From DASZKW01 sp035552775 (GTDB lineage: Bacteria; Actinomycetota; Acidimicrobiia; Acidimicrobiales; Palsa-688), in assembly GCA_035552775.1 (NCBI GenBank), contig DASZKW010000083.1:1-64000 (forward strand): a stretch of DNA of 64,000 nt, written 5' to 3'. The translations under genes and the position numbers were made by a program. A model generated the notes under the pieces. The model saw only the letters and a program-made list of their open reading frames with translations. It made no database searches and was not told the DNA's origin. Of the stretch, positions 50,734 through 59,273 are shown piece after piece (within the stretch, counting starts at the first letter, position 1; every line of letters begins with the position of its first letter).

Positions 50734-50739
50734 TAGCAT
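50734..50739 (+). promoter_or_regulatory. Putative -10 box (TAGCAT) of fakA
   Basis: TAGCAT ends 7 bases before the ATG at 50747; no Shine-Dalgarno sequence is present. Confidence 0.5.
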
Positions 50740-50746
50740 CCGTCCA

Positions 50747-52396
50747 ATGGTGACCCTGGAGCGCCTCGGTGCCGGCGACCTCGTGGCCGTGGTCACCGCC
50801 TACCGCGACGCCTTGCGCGCGCACCAAGAGACCATCAACCGCCTCAATGTCTATCCGGTCCCTGACGGCGACACCGGCACCAACATGGCCCTCACCTTGG
50901 ATTCCGTGATCGGCGAGCTGAGCGCCCACGACGCCGACGATCTGGCCGCGGTTACCGCCGCCCTGAGCCATGGCTCGCTCATGGGGGCGCGAGGCAACTC
51001 CGGCGTCATCCTCTCCCAGATCCTCCGGGGGATCTCCGATGTGGTGCGCGACGCCGGCGGCATCGACGCGACAGTGGTGCCGGTCGCTCTGCGACGGGCC
51101 ACCGACGGAGCCTACGCCGCCGTAGGCAACCCGGTTGAGGGCACCATCTTGTCGGTGGTGCGGGCCGCCGCCGAGGCGGCCGAAAGGTGCGGGGCCGGGG
51201 CGTCCCTGGTCGACGTGCTCGCCAACGCGAGGGACGGAGCTGCGGAGGGGCTGGCTCGCACCCCCGACCAGCTCGCAGTGCTCAAATCAGCCGGCGTGGT
51301 GGATGCTGGGGGCGCGGGACTCCTCCTGCTGCTCGACTCGTTCCTCTATGTGGCCGTCGGCCGCCCCCTGCCCGTCCCCGAGGAGGCGACCAGCCCGGGC
51401 GACGCCCCTCGCCCGGCGCAGAACGGCGCGGGGGATGGCGGCGACGCCGGTGAGCTGCGCTACGAGGTCATGTACCTGCTCGAGGCCCCCGACGAGAGCG
51501 TCCCGACGTTCAAAAACGTGTGGGCCGGAGTCGGCGATTCGATAGTCGTCGTGGGCGGTGGCGGGATCTGGAACTGCCACATCCACACCAACGACATCGG
51601 CGCGGCCATCGAGGCGGCGCTCGACGCCGGCCGCCCGTGCAACATCCGGGTCACCGACTTGTGGGACCAGGTGGAGGAGGAGCGCTGGGTACGCGAGGCG
51701 GTAGGCAATCCGCCTGCTCCGGACCCGGCTACTCCCGTGGCGTGCGCGGTGGTGGCGGTGTGCACGGGCGAGGGGATCCGGCGCATCTTCCGCTCGCTCG
51801 GAGTAACACAGACCGTCGCCGGCGGCCAGTCCATGAATCCGTCCACCCAACAGCTGGCCGACGCCATCGCCGCCGCCCCGTCGGAGCAGGTGGTCGTCCT
51901 GCCCAACAACAAGAACATCATCGCGGTGGCCGAGCAGGCGGCGGCTACCGCGGACAAGACGGTCAGGGTGGTCCCCACGCGGGGGATCCCCGAGGGTTTC
52001 GCCGCCCTGCTCGACTACGACCCGGAAGGATCCGCCGACGCCAACGCCGAGCTCATGGCCGCAGGGGCGGCGCGTGTAGTGGCGGGCGAGGTCACCCGTG
52101 CGGCCAGGGAAAGCAGCAGTGACGGGGGGCCCATACACGAGGGTGACTTCCTCGGACTCTCCCGGTCGCGGATCGAGGCGGTGGCTGCCACGGCACCCGA
52201 GGCGGCCACCAGCCTGCTCGGCCGCCTGATCGACGACGCCCACCACGAGATCGTCACCATCATCGAGGGCGAAGGGGCGGCGGCCGCCGACACCAGGGCG
52301 ATCACCGAATGGCTCTCCGAGCACCAGCCCGACGTGACCGTCGAGGTCCACCACGGCGGCCAGCCCCTCTATCCCTACCTGTTCAGCATCGAGTGA
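50747..52396 (+). CDS. fakA: Fatty acid kinase subunit A-like DAK2 protein (FakA/YloV)
   Basis: A 549-residue protein. The N-terminal DAK2 domain binds ATP/Mg through NVYPVPDGDTGTNMALTL and GARGNSGVILSQIL. A middle domain contains WAGVGDSIVVVGGGGIWNCH with IHTND, where the phosphorylation-relay Cys/His pair of FakA lies. A C-terminal domain ends VEVHHGGQPLYPYLFSIE. FakA phosphorylates fatty acids held by a FakB (DegV-like) carrier, feeding PlsX/PlsY lipid synthesis; plsX lies further along this cluster. No fakB is in the window. Confidence 0.9.
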   Translation: MVTLERLGAGDLVAVVTAYRDALRAHQETINRLNVYPVPDGDTGTNMALTLDSVIGELSAHDADDLAAVTAALSHGSLMGARGNSGVILSQILRGISDVVRDAGGIDATVVPVALRRATDGAYAAVGNPVEGTILSVVRAAAEAAERCGAGASLVDVLANARDGAAEGLARTPDQLAVLKSAGVVDAGGAGLLLLLDSFLYVAVGRPLPVPEEATSPGDAPRPAQNGAGDGGDAGELRYEVMYLLEAPDESVPTFKNVWAGVGDSIVVVGGGGIWNCHIHTNDIGAAIEAALDAGRPCNIRVTDLWDQVEEERWVREAVGNPPAPDPATPVACAVVAVCTGEGIRRIFRSLGVTQTVAGGQSMNPSTQQLADAIAAAPSEQVVVLPNNKNIIAVAEQAAATADKTVRVVPTRGIPEGFAALLDYDPEGSADANAELMAAGAARVVAGEVTRAARESSSDGGPIHEGDFLGLSRSRIEAVAATAPEAATSLLGRLIDDAHHEIVTIIEGEGAAAADTRAITEWLSEHQPDVTVEVHHGGQPLYPYLFSIE

Positions 52397-52415
52397 AATG
52401 CCCGGCGGCGCCCGT

Positions 52416-52435
52416 GGCTGCCCTATCGGGCAACC
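52416..52435 (+). terminator. Hairpin after fakA
   Basis: GGcTGCCC-TATC-GGGCAaCC forms an 8-bp stem with one mismatch 20 bases after the fakA stop. There is no U-tract; it may still separate fakA from the inserted gene downstream. Confidence 0.4.
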
Positions 52436-52460
52436 GGACCTCGCTAAGATCTGGCACTGA

Positions 52461-52466
52461 TACCGT
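52461..52466 (+). promoter_or_regulatory. Putative -10 box (TACCGT) of the injection-cargo-like gene
   Basis: TACCGT lies 20 bases before the ATG at 52487. This leaves a short leader that contains a GGGGAG ribosome-binding site. The gene therefore seems to have its own promoter, separate from fakA. Confidence 0.4.
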
Positions 52467-52486
52467 CGAGAGGCCGGGGAGCATCC

Positions 52487-55051
52487 ATGGGGCACGAACA
52501 GGTCAGGGACCGTACGCCCGGGATCGGCCCGGCCCGATCGGCCAGGGCGCCCGAGTCCTCTAAGTCCTCCAAGTCCTCCAAGGTGGTCTCGCGCCCCGGC
52601 GGCGTCGACCCCACGCGCCCCGGCAGCTTGCATTCCGCAGAGGGATTGCTGGCGATGCAGCGCACGGCGGGCAACAGCGCCGTGCTGGCCGCCGTCGGCC
52701 GTCAGGGCGGCGTCGGAGGCCTGGCACGGCCGTCTGGCAGCCTGGCGGCTCGGGCGCGGAGCCCACTCGGCGAATCCCGAGCATGTGGCGCGACCTGCGG
52801 GCACACCCATGGTGACGGGCTCGCCGTCCAGCGCCACTCGTCGTGGGAGCACAGCCTGCTCGGTGATGCCAAGCCCGACGTGCTGGCCAAGATCGGGACC
52901 TGGCAGGACCTCGTCACCCAGACCGAGCGCGAGGGCACCTTCGTCGGAAGCAGCAACCGCTGGTACAAGGTCAACCCCAAGAAGGCGACGGTGCTCGGCA
53001 CCCCCAAGCAGCAGGTCGGCTCGGTCGACACCAATCTCCCGGGCGTGGGGGTGGTCGCCAAGGGCGAGGTCATGCACGTGCTCGTCCAGGAGATGGCCCG
53101 GGTGGCCAAGTGGCAGACGAGCCCGCCCACCGAGGCATCCACCGATGAGCCCTACAAGAAGTCCAAGAAGGACCCGGAGTTCGAAGTGGTAACGGTGAGG
53201 TTGCCGGCCACCGACCCCACCAAGTCGCTGCTCGTGACCTACGGAGAGCTCAACACCCTGGCCGACTTCTACGGGAGCCTGGAGATCATGAAGTCGGCCG
53301 CCCCCAAGCAGCGCCTCGAGATCGTCCAAAGCGTGCGCAAGGAGACGTTCCTGCGCCTCAAGGAGATCTACTCGAAGCTGAACGACAGCCTGACCAAGAC
53401 CGAGAAGAAAAACCAGGACGTCATCGACGCCAAGGAGATGTACTCGGACAACAAGTTGGACAAGACGTCGTTCAAGGGCGCCGCCGTACCGGACTTCATC
53501 AGCGGCAAGGCAGGCCAAGCCGACCTGCTCGCCGGTGACAAGCCCGTCATCGGCCAGGGTATCGGCGCCGGCGGCGGGACCAATGCCTACGGCGCCACCC
53601 TGGCCCGCAACGCCTGCCACTTCGTGCCCGAGAGCTGGCACGCGTGGGCCGGCTACCACGACGCGGCCATCACCGCGGCGCGCGACTCGAGGGCGGCGTT
53701 GCGCAAGGCCAAGACCATGAAGGCGGCTATTGCCAAGGAGGACTACAGCGCCCGGCCCGGCGACAAGCTACAAGCCGACGAGGATCTGGCCGAGGTCGAA
53801 GCGCAGGTCTCCGAGCGGGCCAACGAGGCTTTGCTCAACAACGGTTTCGGTGACCACTACCTCCAGGACTCCTACGCGGCCGGTCACATGATCAACAAGA
53901 CCCAGATCATGCAGTGGTACGTCGAGTACATCGACAAGAACGACGAGTGGGACTACTTCAAGGACGACAACTGGCGGCGGGTCCAGCAGATGGCCTACGG
54001 CCAGGGCGGCCTGGTCGCCGCCGGCCAGTACGACAAGTCCAAGGTCAAGGGCGCCGACCCGACCGACGCCCACCCCAACCTGCCCCGCAACCCCCAGTCC
54101 GTGGAAAATATCGGCGGCGACGACTGGATGGTCCGCTTCGCCGCGCTGGGCCTCCAAGTGCCGCCGTCGCTGCGGACCCCCGGCAGCCCCGAGCGCGCCG
54201 TCATCGAGTGGTGGCAGCGGGCGTCGGCGCGCGACGGCGACCGGCGCACGCTGACCGGCGCCGACCTGCTCGCCGGGTCGGCAGGGAGGGCACTCGGCCA
54301 GCCTGCGCTCGAGGGCGCCATGCTGAACCTCCTGGCCGATGGCATCGCCCGCACCGACGAGGCCAACGACACCCGGGGCAAGTACATGCAGTCAGGGTTG
54401 GGCGGCGCCCGCTTCCGCGACTTCACGGGCTGCACGTTGCTGTTGCGGTCCGACTACGTCCCGAAGGACCTGGCCAAGTTCAAGTCGGCGCTGGCGCATA
54501 GCAAGCGTGGTAACGACGCCCAATACCAGAAGATGGCTGCGTCGGTGACCTACGGCGACTTCATGCTCTTCATGGAGAGCGGCTTCATCCAGAAGGCCAC
54601 CAACGCCCTGCACGACGTATTCTGCGCCGGGGGCCTAACCGTCCTCACGCAGGCGGGCGGTCGGGCGTTCAAGGTCTACGGCGACGATGCCATGTTCAAG
54701 GCGGGTAGCAGCGAAGGCGTCAAGGAATCAGGGATCACCGCCAACATGTCGCGTGACTCCATCATGTCGATCATCAACACCGGCGACGACGGGGGCAAGA
54801 CAACCGCGAGCATCTTGGACCGGCTGCCCAGCCGGGTGCAGTTCAAGAACACCAACGGGGCGGTCATCGACGAGCCCATCGAGACGTGGCACAACTCGAA
54901 CAAGCGGGGCTACCTGAAGGACCAGTGCATGACGACGGTTTTCCCGGACATGAGCGGGAGCTTCATGCAAAAGATCGTACCCGGCGTCTTCGGCAGCTCG
55001 CTCGGCACCATCACCAGGGACAGCAACGTGCACGGCCAGGACGCCTTCTGA
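52487..55051 (+). CDS. Large protein resembling contractile-injection-system (eCIS) cargo, with phospholipase-C/P1-like core
   Basis: An 854-residue protein. The disordered Ser/Lys/Pro-rich N-terminus contains LLAMQRTAGNSAV (54-66), like the 'LQRTAGN' tag common in eCIS-associated proteins. A His/Cys patch (CGATCGHTHGDG) leads into LAVQRHSSWEHSLLGDAKP. Residues ~360-475 (ARNACHFVPESWHAWAGYHD...GFGDHYLQDSYAAGH) have the His/Asp spacing of zinc-dependent phospholipase C/P1-nuclease-like proteins. The gene is rich in Lys, unlike its neighbours, and interrupts the fakA-recG region. No sheath, baseplate or AAA+ gene is nearby. A secreted effector is my inference. Confidence 0.6.
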   Translation: MGHEQVRDRTPGIGPARSARAPESSKSSKSSKVVSRPGGVDPTRPGSLHSAEGLLAMQRTAGNSAVLAAVGRQGGVGGLARPSGSLAARARSPLGESRACGATCGHTHGDGLAVQRHSSWEHSLLGDAKPDVLAKIGTWQDLVTQTEREGTFVGSSNRWYKVNPKKATVLGTPKQQVGSVDTNLPGVGVVAKGEVMHVLVQEMARVAKWQTSPPTEASTDEPYKKSKKDPEFEVVTVRLPATDPTKSLLVTYGELNTLADFYGSLEIMKSAAPKQRLEIVQSVRKETFLRLKEIYSKLNDSLTKTEKKNQDVIDAKEMYSDNKLDKTSFKGAAVPDFISGKAGQADLLAGDKPVIGQGIGAGGGTNAYGATLARNACHFVPESWHAWAGYHDAAITAARDSRAALRKAKTMKAAIAKEDYSARPGDKLQADEDLAEVEAQVSERANEALLNNGFGDHYLQDSYAAGHMINKTQIMQWYVEYIDKNDEWDYFKDDNWRRVQQMAYGQGGLVAAGQYDKSKVKGADPTDAHPNLPRNPQSVENIGGDDWMVRFAALGLQVPPSLRTPGSPERAVIEWWQRASARDGDRRTLTGADLLAGSAGRALGQPALEGAMLNLLADGIARTDEANDTRGKYMQSGLGGARFRDFTGCTLLLRSDYVPKDLAKFKSALAHSKRGNDAQYQKMAASVTYGDFMLFMESGFIQKATNALHDVFCAGGLTVLTQAGGRAFKVYGDDAMFKAGSSEGVKESGITANMSRDSIMSIINTGDDGGKTTASILDRLPSRVQFKNTNGAVIDEPIETWHNSNKRGYLKDQCMTTVFPDMSGSFMQKIVPGVFGSSLGTITRDSNVHGQDAF

Positions 55052-55100
55052 CGGGCGGCTAGTCGGACCGTTCCGGCCGGCGGTCGGCGATACTGGCCCC

Positions 55101-55673
55101 ATGGGACGGACATATCCGGTCATTGACGAGCGCCTCGCCGCCTGGTTCGGCGCCCAGCCCGTGTTTTTCGTGGCCACCGCAGCGGCGGGCCCGGACGGCT
55201 CGGTGAACTGCTCGCCGAAGGGCAACCGCGGCGAGTTCGCGGTAGTCGACGGGCGCACGGTGGCCTACCTCGACCAGACAGGTAGCGGAATCGAGACCGT
55301 CGCCCACCTCCGGGAAAACGGTCGCATAGTGGTGATGTTCTGCGCCTTCGACGGACCCCCGAGGATCGTCCGGCTCCACGGAGCGGGCCGGGTCGCGCTG
55401 GCGGGTACCCCAGAATTCTCGTCACTGGCGACCAACTTCGGGGGGGCCGACGGTGTGGGTGTTCGCTCCATCGTCGTGGTCACCGTTGCCCGCATCGCCG
55501 ACTCCTGCGGGTACGGCGTTCCGTTGATGACCTTCGAGGGGCACCGGCCGACCATGGACGAGTGGTCTGCCCGCAAGGGCCCCGAGGGCATCCGCTCCTA
55601 CTGGCAGGAAAAGAACACCACCAGCATCGACGGCCTCGCCGGCCTCAGCGGGCTCGAGGGCGTCGACTGGTGA
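55101..55673 (+). CDS. Pyridoxamine 5'-phosphate oxidase-like (PPOX) flavin protein
   Basis: A 190-residue split-barrel flavoprotein. FFVATAAAGPDGSVNCSPKG and LDQTGSGIETVAHLRENGRI are the PPOX-family FMN/F420-binding strands, followed by GPPRIVRLHGAGRVAL. Actinobacterial members use FMN, F420 or heme; the cofactor here is uncertain. Its stop overlaps the recG start (GTGA), so the two are co-translated. Confidence 0.8.
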   Translation: MGRTYPVIDERLAAWFGAQPVFFVATAAAGPDGSVNCSPKGNRGEFAVVDGRTVAYLDQTGSGIETVAHLRENGRIVVMFCAFDGPPRIVRLHGAGRVALAGTPEFSSLATNFGGADGVGVRSIVVVTVARIADSCGYGVPLMTFEGHRPTMDEWSARKGPEGIRSYWQEKNTTSIDGLAGLSGLEGVDW

Positions 55674-57901
55674 GATCGCTGACGGCGCTGGCCGACATCG
55701 ACGTCGAGCGGCTCCGCGGTGTGGGGGAAGCCAAGCGGGCCGCTCTGGGCGACGCCGGGATCAACACCGTGCTCGACCTGCTCACCCACTACCCGCGCCG
55801 CTACCTCGACCGCAGCGCCCAGGCCAAGATCGCCGAGCTCGGCGACGGGCAAGAAGCGACGGTCCTCGCCGAGGTCAAGAAGGTGGCCGGCCGGCGCACC
55901 CGCCAGGGTCGGGCGCTCGTGGAGATCGACGTGTTCGACGGGGCGAGCTACATGCACGTGGTGTTCTTCAACCAGGCGTGGCGCTCCCGGCAGCTGTCGG
56001 TCGGCATGTCGGTGGTGCTGTTCGGCAAGGTCGACCGCTACAAGGGGCGTCGCCAGATGACCAACCCGGTCGTAGACCTCGTCGGCGACCGCACCGGCCG
56101 AATAGTCCCCGTCTACCCGCAGTCCGAGAAGCTCGGCCTGACGAGCTGGGAGATCGGAGGGTGGATCTCCGAGGCCATCGACCGTGCCGGCGAGCTGGTG
56201 GATCCCCTGCGCCGGGAGTGGCGGGACCGATTGGATCTGGTGGGCCGTTCATGGGCCATGACCCAGATCCACCTTCCCGAGTCGATGGGCGCGGCCACCG
56301 TCGCGCGCCGGCGGCTGGCCTTCGACGAGCTGTTGCGGCTCCAGATGATCCTGGTGATGCGCAAGCGTGCGGTGGAGAGGGATTCCATCGGTATCCGGCA
56401 CCGGATCGACGGGGAACTCGTACGCCGGTTCCGCGAGGGCCTCCCTTTTCCCCTCACCTCCGCCCAGGAGAGGGCGATCGCGGAGATAGACGCCGACCTG
56501 GCAGGTCCCCGACCCATGCACCGGCTCCTCCAGGGTGACGTGGGTGCGGGGAAGACGGTGGTGGCGGTGGCGGCGTTGCTCGACGCCGTCCAAGGCGGCC
56601 ATCAGGGGGCGCTCATGGCGCCCACGGAGGTGCTGGCCGAGCAGCACCATGCCGGGGTCCGTGCCCTGCTCGAGGGGCTGGCCGTGCCCGCCGAGGGCCA
56701 CCAGGCGCGCCCGGCCGGCGCTGGAGGCCACGAGCCGCGCCCGGCCGGCGCTGGAGGCCACCAGCCGCGCCCGGCCGGCGCTGGAGGCCACCAGCAGAGC
56801 TCCCTGTTCGCCGACCGGCCCCTGCGCGTCGCCCTGCTCACCAGCCGGGCTGGCGCCGCCGAGCGGAGGCGACTGCACGCCGACCTCGCGGGGGGGACCA
56901 TCGACATCTGCGTCGGCACCCACGCCCTGCTCACCGAGGGGGTGGCGTTCGCCTCCCTCGGGGTGGTGGTTATCGACGAGCAGCACCGCTTCGGGGTGGA
57001 GCAGCGATCCGCCCTGCGCGAGAAGGGCGACGGGACAGCGGTGCCCGACGTGCTGGTCATGACGGCCACTCCCATACCGCGCACCGCCGCCATGACCGTC
57101 TACGGCGACCTCGATACCACGGTCCTCGACGAGCTCCCCCCCGGGCGCACGCCGATCGTCACCACCTGGGCCCGTGGAGCCGCCCAGGAGGACGAGGCAT
57201 GGAAGCGCGTGCGTTCCGAGGTCGGCGAAGGACGCCAGGCGTACGTGGTCTGCCCCCTCGTGGAGGGCTCCGAGCGCGTCCAGGCCCGCTCGGCCAGCGA
57301 GGAGCGCGACCGTTTGGCCGGGGGGGAGCTGGCCGGGCTGCGACTGGGCCTCCTCCACGGCCAGCTGCCCGCCCGAGAGAAGGAGGAGACGATGGGCTCG
57401 TTCCGCCGGGGCGAGGTCGACGTCCTCGTGGCCACGACGGTGATCGAGGTGGGGGTGGACGTCCCCGGCGCCACCGTGATGGTGATCGAGGACGCCGATC
57501 ACTTCGGCATCGCCCAGCTCCACCAGCTGCGGGGGCGGGTGGGACGGGGCGCCGACCCGTCGTGGTGCTACCTGCTCGCCGACGGCATAGACCCCGACGC
57601 CCCCCCGTCGGACGCGTCAGCGCGCCTGTCGGCCCTGGAAGGCTCGACCGACGGCTTCGAGCTGGCCGAGGTCGACCTGGAGCTGCGCGGGGAGGGCACC
57701 ATCCTCGGCGCCAGGCAGAAGGGCGTCACCGACCTAAAGCTGGCCTCACTGCGCTGCGATCGAGAGCTGGTGGTCGCGGCACGCCAGGTGGCTTTCGCCA
57801 TCGTCGACACCGACCCGTTCCTGGACCGCCATGGTGATCTGGCCGACGAGGTGCGGTCAATGGTCGATGACGACGACCGCGAGTTCCTGTTCAAGAGCTG
57901 A
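55670..57901 (+). CDS. recG: ATP-dependent DNA helicase RecG
   Basis: A 743-residue RecG, which reverses stalled forks and processes Holliday junctions. The N-terminal wedge/OB domain (about 1-170) is followed by SF2 motifs: LLQGDVGAGKTVVAVAALLD (I), LMAPTEVLAEQH (Ia), VVIDEQHRFGVEQR (II, DEQH), MTATPIPRTAA (III) and HQLRGRVGRG (VI). Between Ia and the next motif, a 30-bp tandem repeat adds about 35 Gly/His/Pro/Ala-rich residues. The GTG start overlaps the PPOX stop. Confidence 0.94.
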   Translation: MRSLTALADIDVERLRGVGEAKRAALGDAGINTVLDLLTHYPRRYLDRSAQAKIAELGDGQEATVLAEVKKVAGRRTRQGRALVEIDVFDGASYMHVVFFNQAWRSRQLSVGMSVVLFGKVDRYKGRRQMTNPVVDLVGDRTGRIVPVYPQSEKLGLTSWEIGGWISEAIDRAGELVDPLRREWRDRLDLVGRSWAMTQIHLPESMGAATVARRRLAFDELLRLQMILVMRKRAVERDSIGIRHRIDGELVRRFREGLPFPLTSAQERAIAEIDADLAGPRPMHRLLQGDVGAGKTVVAVAALLDAVQGGHQGALMAPTEVLAEQHHAGVRALLEGLAVPAEGHQARPAGAGGHEPRPAGAGGHQPRPAGAGGHQQSSLFADRPLRVALLTSRAGAAERRRLHADLAGGTIDICVGTHALLTEGVAFASLGVVVIDEQHRFGVEQRSALREKGDGTAVPDVLVMTATPIPRTAAMTVYGDLDTTVLDELPPGRTPIVTTWARGAAQEDEAWKRVRSEVGEGRQAYVVCPLVEGSERVQARSASEERDRLAGGELAGLRLGLLHGQLPAREKEETMGSFRRGEVDVLVATTVIEVGVDVPGATVMVIEDADHFGIAQLHQLRGRVGRGADPSWCYLLADGIDPDAPPSDASARLSALEGSTDGFELAEVDLELRGEGTILGARQKGVTDLKLASLRCDRELVVAARQVAFAIVDTDPFLDRHGDLADEVRSMVDDDDREFLFKS
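56701..56796 (+). repeat. 30-bp tandem repeat inside recG
   Basis: Three nearly identical 30-base units (56701-56730, 56731-56760, 56761-56790) plus a partial fourth encode GHxxRPAGAG repeats in frame. The units carry CGCGCCCGGCCGGCGCTGGA and differ at only one or two bases, suggesting recent expansion. Confidence 0.9.
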
Positions 57902-57911
57902 ACCGCGGGCG

Positions 57912-58112
57912 TCACTCGGTGTCCGGTACCACCAGGTCCCAGCGGTCGAGGCAGTCCTCGCAGCGGTAGGCGACCACGTCGCCCGGTCTCGGTGGGTCGT
58001 CCGGTGCCCACGTCGTGAGGAGGTGGGCACGCCCCAGACAGTCGATGCACGTGATGATCTCTTCGGGCCCGGGCGGGGGACCTGGTCGGCCGGCGGGGGA
58101 GGAATTGTCCAT
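57912..58112 (-). CDS. Small zinc-ribbon-like protein (66 aa)
   Basis: A 66-residue protein with two CXXC knuckles (TCIDCLGRAHLLTTWAPDDP and RCEDCLDRWDLVVPD) that should bind one zinc. It resembles a short actinobacterial protein family of unknown function. The Pro/Gly-rich N-terminus is probably disordered. ATG 58110-58112 is preceded by a purine-rich stretch containing GGTCCCC only, so the ribosome-binding site is weak. It is convergent with recG (10-base gap) and divergent from rsmD. Confidence 0.72.
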   Translation of the reverse strand: MDNSSPAGRPGPPPGPEEIITCIDCLGRAHLLTTWAPDDPPRPGDVVAYRCEDCLDRWDLVVPDTE

Positions 58113-58146
58113 GGGGGACCAGTGTGTCCTCCAGGTAGCCTGCAGC

Positions 58147-58719
58147 GTGCGCGTTGTCGCCGGCGTCGCCAGGGGACGATCTCTGCGCGCCCCTGCGGGC
58201 AGGGGCACCCGACCCACCTCCGACCGCGTGCGGGAGGCCATGTTCGACATGGTCGGGGCCGCCATGGACCTCGAGGGAGCGGTGGTCGTCGACCTGTTCG
58301 CCGGTACCGGCGCTCTGGGGATCGAGGCCCTGTCGCGCGGTGCGAAGCACGCCACCTTCGTCGAAACCGGCCGCGCCGCCCTCGCTGCCATAAATGCCAA
58401 CCTGGCAATGCTCGCCCTCGGACCGGAGCGGGCGACGGTCGTCATCGGCGACGCCCTGCGGTGGGCGACGGCAGCGGATGGGGTCGCTTCGGCCGACCTG
58501 GTATTGGCCGACCCCCCCTACGCCTTCGACCGCTGGAGCGACCTTCTCGCCTCCTTGGCCGGTTGGGCGGGGCTGGTCGTGATCGAGAGCGGGACGCCGA
58601 TCGGACTCGGCGATCGTTGGACACGCGTCCGTGAGCGGCGGTACGGCGCTACCGTGGTGACCATCGCCGGGCCGGTACCGTCTGGCGCCGCGCCCGCAGA
58701 ACCGCAGGTCGCGCCCTGA
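58147..58719 (+). CDS. rsmD: 16S rRNA (guanine(966)-N2)-methyltransferase
   Basis: A 190-residue RsmD. RVVAGVARGRSLRAPAGRGT and RPTSDRVREAMFDMV are the conserved N-terminal recognition segment; VVDLFAGTGALGIEALSRGA binds SAM, and LADPPYAF is the DPPY catalytic motif for exocyclic amine methylation. The GTG at 58147 starts at the family's conserved RV(V/I)AG. It is followed closely by coaD, the standard order. Confidence 0.93.
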   Translation: MRVVAGVARGRSLRAPAGRGTRPTSDRVREAMFDMVGAAMDLEGAVVVDLFAGTGALGIEALSRGAKHATFVETGRAALAAINANLAMLALGPERATVVIGDALRWATAADGVASADLVLADPPYAFDRWSDLLASLAGWAGLVVIESGTPIGLGDRWTRVRERRYGATVVTIAGPVPSGAAPAEPQVAP

Positions 58720-58726
58720 AGCCGAG

Positions 58727-58768
58727 GGTCTCGCTCGTGGAACCGAAGGTCTCGCTCGTGGAACCGAA
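58727..58768 (+). repeat. Two perfect 21-bp tandem repeats before coaD
   Basis: Two identical 21-base units beginning GGTCTCGCTCGTGGAACC occupy most of the rsmD-coaD gap. The AAAGGTGG ribosome-binding site of coaD follows directly, so unit number sets the distance to upstream signals. Confidence 0.85.
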
Positions 58769-58777
58769 AGGTGGGAT

Positions 58778-59260
58778 GTGAGGATCGCCCTGTATCCGGG
58801 ATCGTTCGACCCATTCCACAACGGGCACCTTGAGATAGTGGAGATGGCCGCCAAGATGTTCGATCGTGTCGTCGTGGCGCCCACGCGCAACCCCCAAAAG
58901 GGCGAGCCTCTCTTCACCCTGGACGAGCGTTTGGCGATGATCGAGGCGTCGATCGCCCACCTCGACAACGTCGAGATCGACTCGTTCTCCGCCCTGGTGG
59001 TCGATATGGCGACCCGTATAGGCGCCGACGTGATAGTTAAGGGCCTGCGAGTCGCCTCCGATGCCGAGGCCGAGCTCCAGCAGGCCCAGATGAACAAGGC
59101 GGTGGCGGGCGTCCAGACCCTGTTCATCCCGTCGGCGTCGGAGCACTCGTTCATCGCGTCGAAGTTCGTCCGAGACTTTGCTCGCTTCGGGGGCGCCAAC
59201 CGGATAGGCAGTCTGGTGCCCGAACCCGTCTTCGTGGCCCTCAAGGAGAAGTTCGCATGA
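58778..59260 (+). CDS. coaD: Phosphopantetheine adenylyltransferase
   Basis: A 160-residue nucleotidyltransferase catalysing the penultimate step of coenzyme A synthesis. ALYPGSFDPFHNGHLEIVEM holds the (H/T)xGH active site; IVKGLR and PSASEHSFIASKFVRDFARF complete the ATP and substrate pockets. Length is normal and the GTG has a good AAAGGTGG ribosome-binding site. Confidence 0.95.
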   Translation: MRIALYPGSFDPFHNGHLEIVEMAAKMFDRVVVAPTRNPQKGEPLFTLDERLAMIEASIAHLDNVEIDSFSALVVDMATRIGADVIVKGLRVASDAEAELQQAQMNKAVAGVQTLFIPSASEHSFIASKFVRDFARFGGANRIGSLVPEPVFVALKEKFA

Positions 59261-59273
59261 TTCGGATACCGCG

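Noticed and set aside
51287..53659. A 790-codon minus-strand open frame across fakA and the injection-cargo-like gene
   Set aside because: It spans two well-supported plus-strand genes and has only low-complexity shadow sequence.
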